DNA of 49,042 bases from Rhodopirellula sp. (lineage in GTDB: Bacteria; Planctomycetota; Planctomycetia; Pirellulales; Pirellulaceae): NCBI GenBank assembly GCA_002689655.1, contig NZHC01000128.1, positions 1 through 49,042 of the forward strand. Reading direction: 5' to 3'. The translations under genes were made by a program, and so were the position numbers. Position 1 is the first letter of the stretch, and the number at the start of each line of letters is the position of its first letter. The notes below the pieces were generated by a model that worked only from the letters and a program-made list of their open reading frames with translations, had not been told where the DNA came from and searched no databases. This document shows positions 1-8,504 of the stretch, piece after piece.

Positions 1-1
1 A

Positions 2-145
2 CAGGAAGAAGTCGCTGTACAGGAAGAAGTCGCTGTACAGGAAGAAGTCGCTGTACAGGAAGAAGCCGCTGTGCAGGAAGAAGCCGCTGTGCAGGAAGAA
101 GTCGCTGTGCAGGAAGAAGTCGCTGTGCAGGAAGAAGTCGCTAAC
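2..145 (+). repeat. 18-bp in-frame tandem repeat (QEEVAV units)
   Basis: Eight contiguous 18-bp units, the last ending in a variant codon, encode QEEVAV or QEEAAV. Units begin at 2, 20, 38, 56, 74, 92, 110 and 128. Variation is limited to GTC/GCC (Val/Ala) and GTA/GTG. The array continues to the left edge, so the total copy number is unknown. It gives the helicase an acidic, probably extended N-terminal leader before the Q motif. Near-identity at the DNA level points to recent slippage expansion. Confidence 0.95.
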
Positions 146-1978
146 GGCTTTCAGGCCATGCCATTACACGAAAGTGTTCAACGTGCGATTGACGTCTCCG
201 GGTATACAACTCCCACGCCAGTCCAGGCACAGATCATTCCTTTCATGCTTGAGGAACGCGACGTACTGGCTCAGTCACAGACAGGAACGGGAAAAACAGC
301 TGCCTTCGCGCTCCCAATTTTGAGCCGCCTGAATCCCAAGCAACGTAAGCCCCAGGTATTAGTTCTGGCGCCCACCCGCGAGCTCGCAATCCAGGTCTCT
401 GATTCATTCAACAAGTATGGAATGTTTTTGGACAACTTGAATATCGCAACCATTTACGGCGGTCAATCCTACGACCCTCAACTTCGTCAATTGCGGCGTG
501 GCGTTCAAGTTGTCGTGGGCACTCCCGGACGAGTGATCGACCACATCAAACGTGGGACACTGGACATCAGCCAACTTCAGTGTCTTGTATTGGACGAAGC
601 TGATGAGATGCTGAATATGGGTTTCCTTGAGGACGTTCAATTTGTTCTTAAGCAAACGCCTCAAGAGCGTCAGATTGCATTATTCTCGGCAACACTCCCC
701 GAGCAAATCCGAGCGATCGCTCAGGACTATCTGAACGACCCAGCCAAGATCACCGTCAAAAAGAAAACGATGACGGCTGATTCGATCCACCAGCGAGCTT
801 TGTTTGTCGCCCCTCGGGACAAAGTTTACGCGTTATGTCGGATCCTTGAGGCCGAAGAAACCGACGGGGTCATTGTCTTTACCAAGACCAAGGCCGCAAC
901 TCTGCAAGTTTCCGAACACCTACAACGTGCTGGTCTATCAGCCACCGCATTGAACGGCGACATGCCTCAAAATGCCCGCGAACGAACGATCGAACAGTTC
1001 AAGTCAGGACGCCTCAATGTGCTGGTTGCAACTGACGTGGCAGCACGGGGTCTCGATGTCAGTCGTGTCAGCCATGTTTTCAACTTTGACCTGCCCCATG
1101 ACACAGAATCGTATATCCATCGTGTGGGACGCACAGGCAGAGCAGGAAGAAGAGGCGAAGCAATCATTTTCCTCAGCAATTCGCAGCGAGGTAAATTACG
1201 CACCATCGAACGAGCGACGAAGCAGAAAATCGAGGTTGTGCAATTACCGACCACCGATGACATCAATCAACTACGAATCAAGAGATTCATGCAGACGATC
1301 ACTGACACCACAGCAAGTCAGGATCTCACGATGTTCAAGGACCTGATCAATCTGTATGCGGAGGAATCAGGGAAGCCAATGGAATTGATCGCCGCAGCAC
1401 TGGCACACATCAATCAACAGGGCAGGCCATTTCTTGCAAAGGACCGCCCCCAGCGATCATCACGTGAAGACCGAAAAAAGAATCGATCGGATCGCGACGA
1501 CTCGGGTGACCGTGGTGAGTCTGGTGGGCGCCGCCGGAAAGAAATGAAACGCAAACCCCGTCAAGTAGGTCCGCCTGAAGCAGGCATGGAACGCTACCGC
1601 ATCGAAGTTGGAAAACGGGACGGCGTACGCCCTGGCAACATTGTTGGTGCAGTCGCCAACGAAGCGGGTATCGACGGTGACTTCATTGGCCCAATCCAGA
1701 TTCATGACTTCCATAGCACGATAGACCTCCCCGAAGGTATGCCACGCGGTGTTTACCAAACTCTAAAGAAAACTCGTGTAGCTGGAAAACAGATGCACAT
1801 TGCCCGCGATGGCGAACGATCAGACGAGGGTTCCGACTCTGGAGACAGTCGACACCGCAAACATCGGTCGGGGAAACCTCGACACAAACGCAACACAGAA
1901 TCCGGATTTCCGAACAAAAAGAAAAACAAGACCAAACAAGGCGGCAAACGCAAGAAACGCAAGACACCGACATCCTGA
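2..1978 (+). CDS. DEAD-box ATP-dependent RNA helicase, 5' end outside window
   Basis: ATP-dependent RNA helicase of the DeaD/CsdA/DbpA type, a cytoplasmic enzyme that unwinds short RNA duplexes in ribosome assembly and RNA turnover. Counting from an in-frame GTG at 71, I see a Q motif (GFQAMPLHESVQ, about 26-37, followed by PTPVQ), Walker A AQSQTGTGKT (67-76), DEAD (175-178), SAT near 207 and HRVGRTGRAG near 355. A DbpA-type RNA-binding domain follows at about 506-580, then a highly basic Lys/Arg-rich tail. The frame stays open to the left edge through repeated QEEVAV units, so the GTG at 71 is unlikely to be the true start. The core is complete, so the helicase assignment is firm. Which paralogue (DeaD, CsdA or other) is not decided. 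It converges on the gene ending at 2117 and shows no functional link to the rest of the window. Confidence 0.93.
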   Translation, partial: QEEVAVQEEVAVQEEVAVQEEAAVQEEAAVQEEVAVQEEVAVQEEVANGFQAMPLHESVQRAIDVSGYTTPTPVQAQIIPFMLEERDVLAQSQTGTGKTAAFALPILSRLNPKQRKPQVLVLAPTRELAIQVSDSFNKYGMFLDNLNIATIYGGQSYDPQLRQLRRGVQVVVGTPGRVIDHIKRGTLDISQLQCLVLDEADEMLNMGFLEDVQFVLKQTPQERQIALFSATLPEQIRAIAQDYLNDPAKITVKKKTMTADSIHQRALFVAPRDKVYALCRILEAEETDGVIVFTKTKAATLQVSEHLQRAGLSATALNGDMPQNARERTIEQFKSGRLNVLVATDVAARGLDVSRVSHVFNFDLPHDTESYIHRVGRTGRAGRRGEAIIFLSNSQRGKLRTIERATKQKIEVVQLPTTDDINQLRIKRFMQTITDTTASQDLTMFKDLINLYAEESGKPMELIAAALAHINQQGRPFLAKDRPQRSSREDRKKNRSDRDDSGDRGESGGRRRKEMKRKPRQVGPPEAGMERYRIEVGKRDGVRPGNIVGAVANEAGIDGDFIGPIQIHDFHSTIDLPEGMPRGVYQTLKKTRVAGKQMHIARDGERSDEGSDSGDSRHRKHRSGKPRHKRNTESGFPNKKKNKTKQGGKRKKRKTPTS

Positions 1979-1981
1979 ACC

Positions 1982-2006
1982 GTGACCCCCGGCAGCCTTA
2001 GGTCAC
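1982..2006. terminator. Weak stem-loop between convergent genes
   Basis: GTGACC (1982-1987) and GGTCAC (2001-2006) form a 6-bp inverted repeat with a 13-nt loop just after the helicase stop. There is no T-tract, so this is only a tentative terminator shared by the convergent genes ending at 1978 and 2117. Confidence 0.2.
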
Positions 2007-2116
2007 CCACATTCTGCTCACGAAATGCGAACAGCACTGTGACTCAAAACACAGCTGCCAAACGGACTGGGGATCAGCGACAACGGCCAGTACCAATTCG
2101 TTGGACCTGAGCCTGA

Positions 2117-3526
2117 CTAAACCAATTCAGGGACAGAGTCGCCCTCGGACATCAGCACATGTGGTCGGCCTGTCTGGTCATGAATGATTGACTGCGGATT
2201 GATCCCAAGCTTTCGATACAAGGTCGTAATCACGTCGCAGAAGGGAACCGGTCGCTCGGTTACTTTTCCCGCCTCGCGGTCGGTTGCTCCAAGCACCAAA
2301 CCGCCTGGAACGCCCCCGCCTGCCATGAGTCCCATCGAAACGCTTGGCCAATGATCTCGTCCACCTTTCTCATTCACTTTGGGCGTCCGTCCGAACTCTC
2401 CCCAAGCCAGCACCATGGTATCATCCAGCATGCCTCGTGACTCAAGGTCGGTTATCAACGCATGGAAGCCATGATCAAATAGGGGTCCGAGATGCCGCAT
2501 GCGATTATTATTGTCTGAGTGTGTATCAAAATCACTCAGTGAGACACTGACCACACGCACACCGGCTTCGATCAAACGTCTCGCCAGCATAAATTTCAAG
2601 AGCGAGTCGGGACCTTCGCTCGTGTAAAACTTAGTACCGCTGGAAGCCAGTTGGGGAGTGTAGTGTTCCACCACCGCTGAATCCTCAGCACCAATATCCA
2701 TCGCCCGAGCAAACGCCCCCGACGTCAACACCTTGTAGGCTTGTTGATGGAATTGATCCATGGCATCCATCGAACCAGATATATCCAAATCACGCTTGAA
2801 ACGATCGACACTCTTTAGCAGTTCCAAGCGATCATCCAACCGGTTCACTGGCAGATCATGAATCAAGCTGAGTTCTGTCTTGTGATCGTTTCCCAGTCGC
2901 TTCAACTCACCCTTCATTCCCGTTTCAAGCTCGCGTTTCCAGATGTCAGATATATCCGGGCGAAACGGCTTACAGCTGATCCCGAGAAAGCCTGGGCGGG
3001 CACTATTACGAACCAATGGCCGACCCTGCATCAAGTCGATGAAGTTCGGAACTTCGTCGTCCGGTTTCCCGAGCAAATGCTTGACCACGCACCCCAGCGC
3101 GGGACGTCCTCCGAGAGACTTCAGAACCTTTTCTCCATATCCTGACTGACACTGAAAGGCATGATGCTTTCCATCCGAACCCACCAGAGACCGCAAAAAG
3201 ACCAGTTTGTCAGCAATTTTGGCACACTGCGGCATCAGTTCGGTCAATTGCACACCAGGCACCGAGGTACTGATCGGGCCAAACGGACTCCGCAACTCAC
3301 TGGGAGCAAACGGCTTGGGATCAATCAGATCCATCTGCGGCGGACCACCGTCCAGATGAATCACAATCAACGATTTCTTCCCCGTCCTGGTCCCAGCCAA
3401 CGCTTCTTGAGCAAGAATTGCAGGCAGGCTTAGACCAGCGATTCCAGCTGACCCCGCCGTGAGAAAACTCCTCCGAGACACCCCGGAACAGTTAGCGAAG
3501 GCCTGACCTACATTGAAACGGATCAT
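2117..3526 (-). CDS. DUF1501 family protein, Tat-exported
   Basis: A 469-residue DUF1501 protein of normal family length. DUF1501 is related to the alkaline phosphatase/sulfatase fold; its reaction is not established. The N-terminus has a twin-arginine signal SRRSFLTAG (R18-R19) followed by a hydrophobic stretch, so folded export to the periplasm is likely. Family landmarks are HLDGGPPQMDLIDPKP (about 57-72), DFDTHSDNNNR (about 331), GEFGRTPKV (about 376) and GGRDHWP (about 388). The ATG at 3526 fits the Tat signal position. It lies 145 bp downstream of the DUF1592 gene on the same strand and probably closes a three-gene unit read from 8086. Its hydrolase-like role is inferred from fold resemblance only. 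Confidence 0.9.
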   Translation of the reverse strand: MIRFNVGQAFANCSGVSRRSFLTAGSAGIAGLSLPAILAQEALAGTRTGKKSLIVIHLDGGPPQMDLIDPKPFAPSELRSPFGPISTSVPGVQLTELMPQCAKIADKLVFLRSLVGSDGKHHAFQCQSGYGEKVLKSLGGRPALGCVVKHLLGKPDDEVPNFIDLMQGRPLVRNSARPGFLGISCKPFRPDISDIWKRELETGMKGELKRLGNDHKTELSLIHDLPVNRLDDRLELLKSVDRFKRDLDISGSMDAMDQFHQQAYKVLTSGAFARAMDIGAEDSAVVEHYTPQLASSGTKFYTSEGPDSLLKFMLARRLIEAGVRVVSVSLSDFDTHSDNNNRMRHLGPLFDHGFHALITDLESRGMLDDTMVLAWGEFGRTPKVNEKGGRDHWPSVSMGLMAGGGVPGGLVLGATDREAGKVTERPVPFCDVITTLYRKLGINPQSIIHDQTGRPHVLMSEGDSVPELV

Positions 3527-3671
3527 GTCATGCAGCTCCGAGGAAAATTTACGCCACGACGCATTTTAACAGCTCCTGCGACACGGTGTAATCACGACTT
3601 CGTCGAAGCCTGAAACCGGTCTACTGAAAAGGTTTTGCAAAGAAGCATTCTTCCTATGGCCCTCTCCACTC

Positions 3672-6600
3672 TCAATCCGTCCCACGGGTTTTCGCCCCAC
3701 CCTGCACAAAGCTCTGGTGCAGCACCACCTCACGAATCAAATTCCGCAGCGGGAAATCATTTTCGCCAGCCGCCTCGACGATTTCATCCACCGCTACGGC
3801 ATCGGCTGGTCCAAGATCACGTGCGAGGGCAAAACGCAGCAAGTGGGCCGTAAAAGCGTTGGCAAAACGATGACGTTCCCGATGCAACAACTTCTTGAAA
3901 CGCACCACATCGTCAAAAGCGTACTTGGTCATTAACGTACCCGCTGCATCGACAGGTCGCCCATTTGAATACTTGTCGCGCCAACGTCCGGTAATATCGA
4001 AATTTTCAAGTGCGAAGCCGAGAGGGTCGAGACGTGCGTGGCAGCTGGCACAGTCTGGGTTTTCACGATGGATCGCAAATTTCTCACGGATAGTCAGATT
4101 CTTGTCAGTCTGTTCTTCATTAAGTGGTGGAACATCATTGGGAGGTGGCGCAGGCGGATCATTAAAAATGACTTCAATGACCCAAGCACCACGAGCGATG
4201 GGATGCGTGCGTTTGGGTCCTGAAGTCATGCTCATCATGGCGGCGTTGGTGACTACACCACCATAGCGTGGATCGTCGATTGTGACTCGTTCAAACACAC
4301 GTGACCGCAACATGCGTTTGACTTGCCCATCAAATTCACGATTCAAATCCTGCTGCCGTTTCGCGGGGTCGATGCGCCCGGGTATTTTCTCAATCGCCAA
4401 GTCATTCGTTTGAATCTCGTCTGTCAGCCTATCAAACTGTTGATTCTGTGCATCACTCATTGCAACTCGAATGTCTTGATCAGAGACGAACAGATTGTTA
4501 CCACTGAATGCAGCGAGAACTTCCTCCGGTTTCAATTCGCGGTCATACAGGCGAGCCTGATCAATGCTGATGGAAAGATACTTGTTCCCGCCAGCAGGCA
4601 GGTGTCGCAAACCAAAAATGACCGAGGTTTTTTCCTTTGGAAAAGTAGCCAACCCCTTATTGAAGGGTCCACCATATGGCTGCCCATTGCGATACAGCTG
4701 CGTGTTTCCATCTTCCTGATACACCATGACAAGATGCAACAATTCTTCCGTCTCAGTCTCTTCAGTTGAATCTGGAAAGTCATCCGTCCGACTAAATCCA
4801 TTGCTTCCAGAAATCCAGTGTTGGGGTTTACGCTCACCCAGGACGATCGTATCAAAGAAGTCACCTGGCCCTTGAATTCCCATCACGCCACCACCCTGCT
4901 GATTAACATCATGAAGACGGAAAGTAACCTCAAGACTCTTCATTTTCAAGTCAATCGGCAAAGCAGGACTTTGCAGATATGCACGATCCAATACCACCAG
5001 GCCATCCTCGAATCGGACTTCTCCGTGCGGGGTCAAATCCAAATCGTTGACTGAACTCTTCAAGTCTCCATCAAATTCCCACGCAGCGTATGGTTTGAGG
5101 TCAAGCGGTGGCTGGGAATCCAAATTCTGACGCCGTTTTTTCAGCAGGCGTTCACGCACAGGAGCAACCAAACCTTCTTTCTGGTTACGCAAATCGAGAG
5201 CCCGCTCCGCAAGTTCGTTGCGCCGCTGTTCATTCCTGCGATTGAACTCATCCACTTCCTCCCGATTCAATCGGGGAGCCTTCAAGTCGGAGGTGTACCA
5301 GAAATTCAAAAACTCGCTGCGATACGCCAATTTTGGCAACAACAAATCCGCCAAAGGTCGATTTTCCAGAAACACCATATCGAACAGCAACAGCGGTTCC
5401 AGCAACATCTGCAGGCTGGCTGGATTCTGCTGGTCGAGACTGAACAGGCGATATTGCCGAGGGTCTGGCGTTGCCGCCAGCACATTCTCAAGTTGCATCC
5501 ACTGTGCGGGGAAGGAATCCAAAAAACGTTCAATCTTCGGATCAGACATCATCCGATCCACAACGTTTGCAAGAACCTCTGGACGCGTGAGTTGCCCCTG
5601 CTCGGCCAACCTCAACAGTGCCTCGTCAGGACCGCTTCCCCATAAAAAGAAGGAAAGCCGTGATGCCAATTCAAAGTTAGCATCAGACAACTGCCCAGTA
5701 TCTGCCCGATAGAGGAAAAGGGGCGATGACAATGCGGCAGCAGCGACCTTCTTCATGCTCTGCGTGAATGACAAACCTGATTCAATATTCGCAAACGCAT
5801 AATTTCGATAACGTGTTAAAGTCCCAATCTCGACGGGACCACGGAACGCAATCCGCAGAAAAGTCTTCAAACGCTTCTGAATCTCCGACTTTAGATCCCC
5901 TCCCTCGGCCGGCTCCGCAAAAAACTCATTCCAGACACCGACCGTCTTCTCATTAAAATCAGGACTGTCAGTGATTGACACACTTAATCGCAAGAATGCA
6001 TCCAACAAAAGTGGTGACAGCGTAAGCTGGTTAGCCTGATTGTCGAAACCATGGGAAGCGCGCAGGTCTTTTGGGAATGAGTTCACAGATGTCATTCCGC
6101 CGGAGTCATCAAGCGACTTGCTGCTGACACGCACCTCGGTCGGCATTTCCTGTTTTCGGGCCGCCACATAATTCTGGTCGCGACTCATCATTTTTTCCGG
6201 CAGATGAAAAACATCCATCTTCAGGCCAAACAAATCTTTCACTGCATAATTGTATTGAAAGCGATTCAACCGCCGCATTGGAATTTCTGGAACCAGCATC
6301 ACGCTCGTTGATTCGCGCAACAAGGCTTTCAAGGCGACCACCGCCTTCTGCCGAACAGGCTCGTCTAATTCAGGTTCGTCTTGCGGTGGCATATCATAAG
6401 AGTCAATCGCCTTCAGCATTGCCAAGATCACTTCTGGCCTGTCGATGAGATCTGCACGAGTTTCGACCGCTGCAAAATCCATCTCACCATTTGCATCACT
6501 TCCCTCATGGCAATGCACACAGTGTTCGGCGATCAGAGGTTGAATCGTTTGCTCAAACTGCCCAGCCAAGACGGAACAATGTCCCGGCAAGAACGCGAGC

Positions 6601-6674
6601 GTCAGCAACAACAGTGACAAATTAAAGCGAAGCGACCTACCAATGCAACGTGACATTTCCAAACCAGCTTTCAT
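3672..6674 (-). CDS. DUF1592/DUF1588/DUF1585 (PSD) c-type cytochrome with internal LamG domain
   Basis: About 1000 residues, exported by a Sec signal (LLLLTLAFLPGHCSVLAG). Domain order: an N-terminal haem motif CVHCH (52-56), a DUF1587 segment (RRLNRFQYNYAVKDLFGL), DUF1595, DUF1592 (ELASRLSFFLWGS), a LamG/concanavalin-like sandwich at about 525-722, DUF1588 with CASCH (875-879) in CASCHARLDPLGF, and DUF1585 at the C-terminus. These are the Planctomycete PSD/PSCyt domains. They suggest a periplasmic dihaem protein, but no reaction is known for them. The LamG insert suggests binding of glycan or another surface ligand. I prefer ATG 6674; an in-frame GTG at 6695 would overlap the upstream DUF1552 stop. 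It sits directly after DUF1552, a frequent pairing in planctomycetes, so the two products probably work together. Confidence 0.9.
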   Translation of the reverse strand: MKAGLEMSRCIGRSLRFNLSLLLLTLAFLPGHCSVLAGQFEQTIQPLIAEHCVHCHEGSDANGEMDFAAVETRADLIDRPEVILAMLKAIDSYDMPPQDEPELDEPVRQKAVVALKALLRESTSVMLVPEIPMRRLNRFQYNYAVKDLFGLKMDVFHLPEKMMSRDQNYVAARKQEMPTEVRVSSKSLDDSGGMTSVNSFPKDLRASHGFDNQANQLTLSPLLLDAFLRLSVSITDSPDFNEKTVGVWNEFFAEPAEGGDLKSEIQKRLKTFLRIAFRGPVEIGTLTRYRNYAFANIESGLSFTQSMKKVAAAALSSPLFLYRADTGQLSDANFELASRLSFFLWGSGPDEALLRLAEQGQLTRPEVLANVVDRMMSDPKIERFLDSFPAQWMQLENVLAATPDPRQYRLFSLDQQNPASLQMLLEPLLLFDMVFLENRPLADLLLPKLAYRSEFLNFWYTSDLKAPRLNREEVDEFNRRNEQRRNELAERALDLRNQKEGLVAPVRERLLKKRRQNLDSQPPLDLKPYAAWEFDGDLKSSVNDLDLTPHGEVRFEDGLVVLDRAYLQSPALPIDLKMKSLEVTFRLHDVNQQGGGVMGIQGPGDFFDTIVLGERKPQHWISGSNGFSRTDDFPDSTEETETEELLHLVMVYQEDGNTQLYRNGQPYGGPFNKGLATFPKEKTSVIFGLRHLPAGGNKYLSISIDQARLYDRELKPEEVLAAFSGNNLFVSDQDIRVAMSDAQNQQFDRLTDEIQTNDLAIEKIPGRIDPAKRQQDLNREFDGQVKRMLRSRVFERVTIDDPRYGGVVTNAAMMSMTSGPKRTHPIARGAWVIEVIFNDPPAPPPNDVPPLNEEQTDKNLTIREKFAIHRENPDCASCHARLDPLGFALENFDITGRWRDKYSNGRPVDAAGTLMTKYAFDDVVRFKKLLHRERHRFANAFTAHLLRFALARDLGPADAVAVDEIVEAAGENDFPLRNLIREVVLHQSFVQGGAKTRGTD

Positions 6675-6685
6675 GTTTCTGCAAC

Positions 6686-8086
6686 TCACGCCCACAAGTC
6701 AGAAATAACACCGTTACTGTCCGCAAACTGCTCAATTTCCAAACCCATCAGGTTTGCAATGGTAAGCCACATGTTTGAATTCAACGTACCGCTGGGTGAC
6801 CGAATGAATCGCCCTTGCTTCATCTGGCCCTGCGATTTACCGGCCACGATCAATGGCAGATCGTAATACTGGTGTGTCGCACCGTCGCCCAAACCCGCAC
6901 CATAAGTGACAATCGAATTGTCCAGCAAACTGGAACCATCAGTATCTTTGAGTGCTTTCATTCTGGAAAGCAGATAGGCATATTGCTGCATGTGAAAAAT
7001 ATCGATCTTCTGCAGTTCTTTGTAGCCATCACCCTTTTGATTATGAGTCATGTTGTGATGTTGAACCGGATCAGAAAAAACTCCTTCGTACAACAGCGAT
7101 GCATCCCACCGCTCAGGTCCAACCATGAAGGTACAGACATTGGTAATCCCCATCTGCAACGCCAGCAACATCAGATCAGCTTGCAGGCGGATGTACTCAC
7201 CACGAGGCAGGACTTCATCTTTCGGGACTTCGATATCAGCGTCCGAGATCAACTTTTGCATTTTCTTGATACGGACTTCAACGTCCCGAATCATTTCCAT
7301 GAAATCATCCATCATCTCGCGATCACGACGACCGAGTTTTCTGGACAGCGACTTGGCGTCGGCAAGGACAAGATCAGTCACATCCATCATGTGCCGTCGA
7401 TATCCGTCAGCCATGAATAACCGGTCGTACAATTTCTTCGGATCTTTGATGGACGGTGCAATTTTGTCCGGCCCATACCACGAGATATTATCAAAGTAGA
7501 TGGATTCCTTTCCTGCTTTGAATCCATTGCAACTGATTTCAAGTGTTCGGAACGCCGTACTGCGTCCGACATGATCACCGATGACCTGATCGAGACTGCG
7601 TCCGTTGGGGTGCCGAATTCCTGCTACGGCGGCTTGCTCAGGTGAAAGGCTGGTCAAGTAGCACGACGCACCCTGAGCATGAACATCCTGTCCATTTTTG
7701 AAGGTTCGGTCTAAACCCGTGATCAACGTGACATCATTGAGATGTTCAGCCAGTGGCTGCATCGTGGATGTCAACTCAAGGGGATAAACCCCAGGCTCGT
7801 TCTTCTTACGGCGTTCATTCTTGGTCTTGTCTGCATTGAACCCTCCCACAAAGCCAGGCAGGTCAGCTTCTTCTTCGCCGGGGAAAAAGCAGCGTCGCAC
7901 AAGCCCGTTGGGCACATACATGATGACCAACTTTTTGCTGGGCTTGCTGGGGTCGCTGGACTTGCTGGAGTCGCCCACCAAACCAGTCACTGATGCCTTA
8001 TCATCACCACTTGCAAGCGAGGGCAGGAAGGGCAAGGTCAGGACCGCGCCTTTTGCCCTCAGAAATTTCCTTCTTGTGAAATTCAT
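6686..8086 (-). CDS. DUF1552 family protein, Tat-exported
   Basis: A 466-residue DUF1552 protein. The start is ATG 8086, preceded by a good ribosome site (GGAGGAAATC-ATG on the minus strand); an in-frame TTG at 8098 lies before that site and is rejected. The Tat signal FTRRKFLRA begins at residue 3. A Ser/Lys/Pro-rich linker (SSKSSDPSKPSKK) separates it from the core, which opens with KLVIMYVPNGLVRRCFFP. Near the C-terminus GAGLGDGATHQYYDLPL is typical of DUF1552, which resembles DUF1501 in general plan. Its function is unknown. The stop is 12 bp before the start of the DUF1592-LamG gene, so the two are probably co-transcribed. Export in the folded state suggests cofactor or metal loading in the cytoplasm, which is inference. 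Confidence 0.9.
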   Translation of the reverse strand: MNFTRRKFLRAKGAVLTLPFLPSLASGDDKASVTGLVGDSSKSSDPSKPSKKLVIMYVPNGLVRRCFFPGEEEADLPGFVGGFNADKTKNERRKKNEPGVYPLELTSTMQPLAEHLNDVTLITGLDRTFKNGQDVHAQGASCYLTSLSPEQAAVAGIRHPNGRSLDQVIGDHVGRSTAFRTLEISCNGFKAGKESIYFDNISWYGPDKIAPSIKDPKKLYDRLFMADGYRRHMMDVTDLVLADAKSLSRKLGRRDREMMDDFMEMIRDVEVRIKKMQKLISDADIEVPKDEVLPRGEYIRLQADLMLLALQMGITNVCTFMVGPERWDASLLYEGVFSDPVQHHNMTHNQKGDGYKELQKIDIFHMQQYAYLLSRMKALKDTDGSSLLDNSIVTYGAGLGDGATHQYYDLPLIVAGKSQGQMKQGRFIRSPSGTLNSNMWLTIANLMGLEIEQFADSNGVISDLWA

Positions 8087-8504
8087 GATTTCCTCCAAAC
8101 AATGCCAAAAAGTCGATGACCATGGATCGGGTTAACACCGAAAACCCCGCTATTCGGTAGGAGAATCATGCTGAGGTAAACGCTTTGCCGAACGAGGTTG
8201 TAGTTTAACCGATAGAGTGGCGTCTGCCACAAAGGAAAAGCCGATTCCCAATAACTGCACCCAACAAATAAACCGCCAGCCCGTCAAGCCTCACCGAGAA
8301 ACAGAGTTCTTGCAACAAAAAGTGATAAACATCGGGGTGGCGGTGCTTGCTGCACTGAATTGCAAGTTCACGATCTTTCAACATCCCGACCTCCGAAAAC
8401 TAGCAGATGCCGAGAAAAATGAATTCATGTTTGAAATTTCAAAAGCAGGCGTCACTCGAAACCTAAAGAGAAGAAAACCCTGCATTTGCCACAAGCCTCG
8501 GCGT
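8087..8504. other. Intergenic region between two DUF1552 genes
   Basis: About 418 bp separates two minus-strand DUF1552 genes. It should hold the promoter of the 8086 gene and the end of the 8505-13822 transcript. The only recognisable signal is the ribosome site at about 8091-8096. A 98-codon plus-strand frame with a GTG start crosses it, but it runs into the neighbouring gene and has no recognisable product. I see no clear hairpin terminator. Confidence 0.5.

Noticed and set aside
2-145. CRISPR-like direct repeats
   Set aside because: The 18-bp units are contiguous with no spacers and lie in frame inside a helicase gene, so they are a coding tandem repeat.
6815-7420. 201-codon plus-strand frame
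   Set aside because: It is antisense to the well-supported DUF1552 gene and has no recognisable domain or signal.
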